Below, piece by piece: positions 62,018 to 64,000 of a stretch of DNA of 64,000 nt. Below the pieces are notes generated by a model. It made no database searches and was not told where the DNA came from. It saw nothing but the letters and a program-made list of their open reading frames with translations. Location: assembly GCA_038501785.1 (NCBI GenBank), contig JBAMJR010000492.1:67501-131500 (forward strand), in the 5' to 3' direction. The translations under genes were made by a program, and so were the position numbers. Origin of the DNA: Myoxocephalus aenaeus (lineage: Eukaryota > Chordata > Actinopteri > Perciformes > Cottidae). Numbering within the stretch: position 1 is the first letter of the stretch; the number at the start of each line of letters is the position of its first letter.

Positions 62018-62360
62018 TGTGTGTTGGTGGGGGGTTTTAAATTAGAAATGGAGTTAATTGTCGGTTATGTGATTATCTCAGAGTGCGATTAATTTAGGAT
62101 GTGGTTTGGGGGGCGGGGTGCTGGGTGGGGTGCTGGCGGGGTGCTGGCGGGCTGACGTCTCCCCCACTGAACGATTTGACAGCAACATTGAAAAAGGAAG
62201 TGATGCAGGCATCTCACACCTTTTAATTGGCTCTGGGATAGGAAACAGAGACACTGCTAAACTGAGCTGATGTTGTCTTCACTCTTTATATTGTTCCTCA
62301 CAGTCTGAGTCACCAAACCCTTTAAAGGTACAGCTGGAACAGTTGTATCTTGACATTAAC

Positions 62361-62781
62361 AAGAAAGAAAGAAAAAGAAGGAAACAAATGAATGAAATAA
62401 ATAAGGAAAGAATGAAGGAAAAAAGAAAGAAGAAAGAAGGAAGGAAGGAAGGAAAGACAGAAAGAAAGAAAGAATGAAGGAAAAACAGAAGGAAAAATAG
62501 AAAGAAAGAGGAAAAAATAGAAAGAAGGAAGGAAAGGAAAAAGAAAAAAGAAAGAAAGAAGGAAAGAAAGAAAAGGAGGGGAAAAACAGAAGAAAGAAAG
62601 AAAGAAGGAAGGAAAGAAGGAAAAAGAAAGAAAGAAAGAAAAAAGGACAGAAAGAAAGAAGACAAAATAGAAAGAAGGAAGGAAGGAAAGCAATAAGAAA
62701 GAAAGAAAGAAGAAAAATTGAAAGAAAGAATGAATGAAGGAATGAAGGAAGGAAGGAAAGAAAGAAAGAAGGAAAGAAAGA
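62361..62781. repeat. Purine-rich GAAA/GGAA tract, about 420 bp
   Basis: GAAA, GGAA and AGAA tetramers with only rare T or C. Phe/Leu/Ser frames on the minus strand are artefacts. Confidence 0.95.
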
Positions 62782-62954
62782 GGTGTTCCACTGTGACGAG
62801 TCTCTGAAACAGAAGTCTCTAACTTCCTCCCACCTCCGGTCTCAAGAGGGAAGGAGAGTTTAATTTCCCGTCTTTCAGCCTCGACACTGAGACTCTCTAT
62901 CAATCAGATGACGCTGAAGAAGCTGGGAACTTTAAAACGCTCCATCCAGAGAGT

Positions 62955-62957
<3 letters not shown>

Positions 62958-63012
<55 letters not shown>
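62958..63012. repeat. (TA)n microsatellite
   Basis: About 27 TA units. Confidence 0.96.
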
Positions 63013-63015
<3 letters not shown>

Positions 63016-63109
63016 CGTGGAGCTTAAAATGTTTTGCTCCAACAGTGGTAACACTTGGATGTATAGATATATAGAAAATTTGACAGGAGCAAAAACTACA
63101 ACGAGTCTT

Positions 63110-63380
63110 TAAATAACAAGGGGCTTTTATTGTGGAGAATTCACAGGAAATGTGTTTATCCCAGAATTAGCGGAGCTTTGTTAGTGTCTAGTAATACCGC
63201 AGGGAGCAGCAACAGTAATGACGGGCTTTTATTGTGAAGGCTTTACAGGAAACTAATATTTATCACTGAGCTCCCAGACCGTTGTCAGCGGCTATTCTGC
63301 AATAAAACAAGTTTACTTATATTGCAGGGAGGAAGAGGAAGCAGCTTTTTTTAATTAGGGGCTTTTATTGTGAAGAAATA
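63110..63380 (+). repeat. Diverged tandem repeat, GGGCTTTTATTGTG units
   Basis: The words GGGCTTTTATTGTG(G/A)AG and ACAGGAAA recur at about 63121, 63223 and 63358 with GCAGGGAG...AGCA sequence between, giving two to three diverged units of about 100-135 bp. No coding frame. Confidence 0.7.
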
Positions 63381-63469
63381 ATATTAATATTTACAGTCCA
63401 CTAAATATATCCTATCATCCAAATAGGCATCGCATTGTTCTGATCTGGTGCTTCTGATCCCAGAAGGAT

Positions 63470-63815
63470 ATTAGCCTAGCCTAGCCTAGCTTAGCTTAGC
63501 ATGAAGACTGGAAACCGATACAGCTGTTTTTTCCCTCCCACCTGCTTTCAGGTCTTTATGCTAAGCTAAGCTAAGTGTTGTTCTTGTCCTCTGACAGCAA
63601 GAAAGGGAACAACTGCATCTCCCAAAACTGGGAACTATTCCTTTCAGGGAATATTTATTGCGTCACCCAACATCAAAAACAAAAAGACGGATATCAATTT
63701 CACATTATCAGAAAAGTTGAATTTCTTTAAACATTAGAGCTACAGAATGCTAGCAGCTTCCTTCTGTTTCCAGACTTTGTGCTAAGCTAAGCTAAGCTAA
63801 ACTAAGCTAAGCGGC
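63470..63815. mobile_element. GCTAAGCTAAGC-type fish repeat
   Basis: TAGCTTAGCTTAGCATGAAG and GACTGGAAAC are followed by inverted forms at about 63551 (CTTTATGCTAAGCTAAGCTA) and 63772 (CAGACTTTGTGCTAAGCTAA). Sequence of this kind is widespread in spiny-rayed fish. A small copy lies at 25.66 kb. Confidence 0.65.
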
Positions 63816-64000
63816 CTCATCTGACTGTAAAACATCAGACTGTTCCTTTAAGTTTAAACAAAGGTAGAGTATATTTTAACTGGATTGCACTTTCCAAACC
63901 TATTTGGCTCCAATTGGATCAAATAATATCAATATTTTTTAAAAAGAAACACTGAAGGATGGAAAATTAAATGATTTTAAATTAAACTCGATGTGAATCT
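63816..64000. other. AT-rich edge of window
   Basis: Nothing recognisable. Confidence 0.5.

Noticed and set aside
62279..62903. Minus-strand Phe/Ser/Leu frames
   Set aside because: Translation of the GAAA/GGAA tract.

Overview
The window looks like nuclear DNA from a ray-finned fish, probably a spiny-rayed (percomorph-type) teleost. The reasons are: roughly fifty CA/TG arrays of 20 bp or more in 64 kb, long TA arrays, many short minisatellites, GCTAAGCTAAGC-type interspersed repeats, a tRNA-derived SINE, a non-autonomous hAT transposon with an 8-bp target duplication, and spliced genes with vertebrate-type introns. I see no bacterial, phage or plasmid features.

One gene can be assembled with confidence: morn4 (MORN repeat-containing protein 4, the vertebrate retinophilin orthologue), plus strand, four coding exons at 45184-45250, 54774-54888, 57077-57186 and 58643-59232. 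The splice phases join cleanly (882 nt, 293 residues plus stop). A likely promoter and untranslated first exon lie at about 43.5-43.66 kb (two CCAAT boxes and a strong splice donor).

The most unusual observation is in the last exon. The short linker between the fourth MORN repeat and the C-terminal tail, 7 residues in the human protein as I recall it, is replaced here by 154 residues, almost all Gly and Pro. They are encoded by a GGAGGCCCTGGCGGC-type minisatellite that never leaves frame. The protein is twice the usual length (293 versus about 146) while everything on either side is conserved.

Two isolated coding-like segments lie on the minus strand: a 160-nt internal exon candidate (1155-1314) with good splice sites, and a terminal exon candidate ending at 22200. 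I recognise neither gene.

Layout. 1-22 kb: microsatellite-dense DNA, a 47-bp near-perfect hairpin beside a 28-unit 21-bp minisatellite (6.0-6.9 kb), a 1.24-kb array of 13/14-bp units (15.4-16.7 kb), and two inverted copies of one interspersed repeat (0.5 and 21.5 kb). 22-36 kb: further microsatellites, an 18-bp array, a 15-copy 35-bp array, and GTCCCCA-type fish repeats. 36-45 kb: a mobile repeat carrying three CTCF-like motifs, a CpG-rich block, a YY1-motif tandem repeat, the putative morn4 promoter and a SINE. 45-59 kb: morn4, with a 9.5-kb first intron holding a 526-bp pure pyrimidine tract, a hAT element and a large TA block. 59-64 kb: 3' flank with an inverted copy of the CTCF-motif repeat, a purine tract and tandem repeats. 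The two CTCF-motif arrays point toward each other across morn4.
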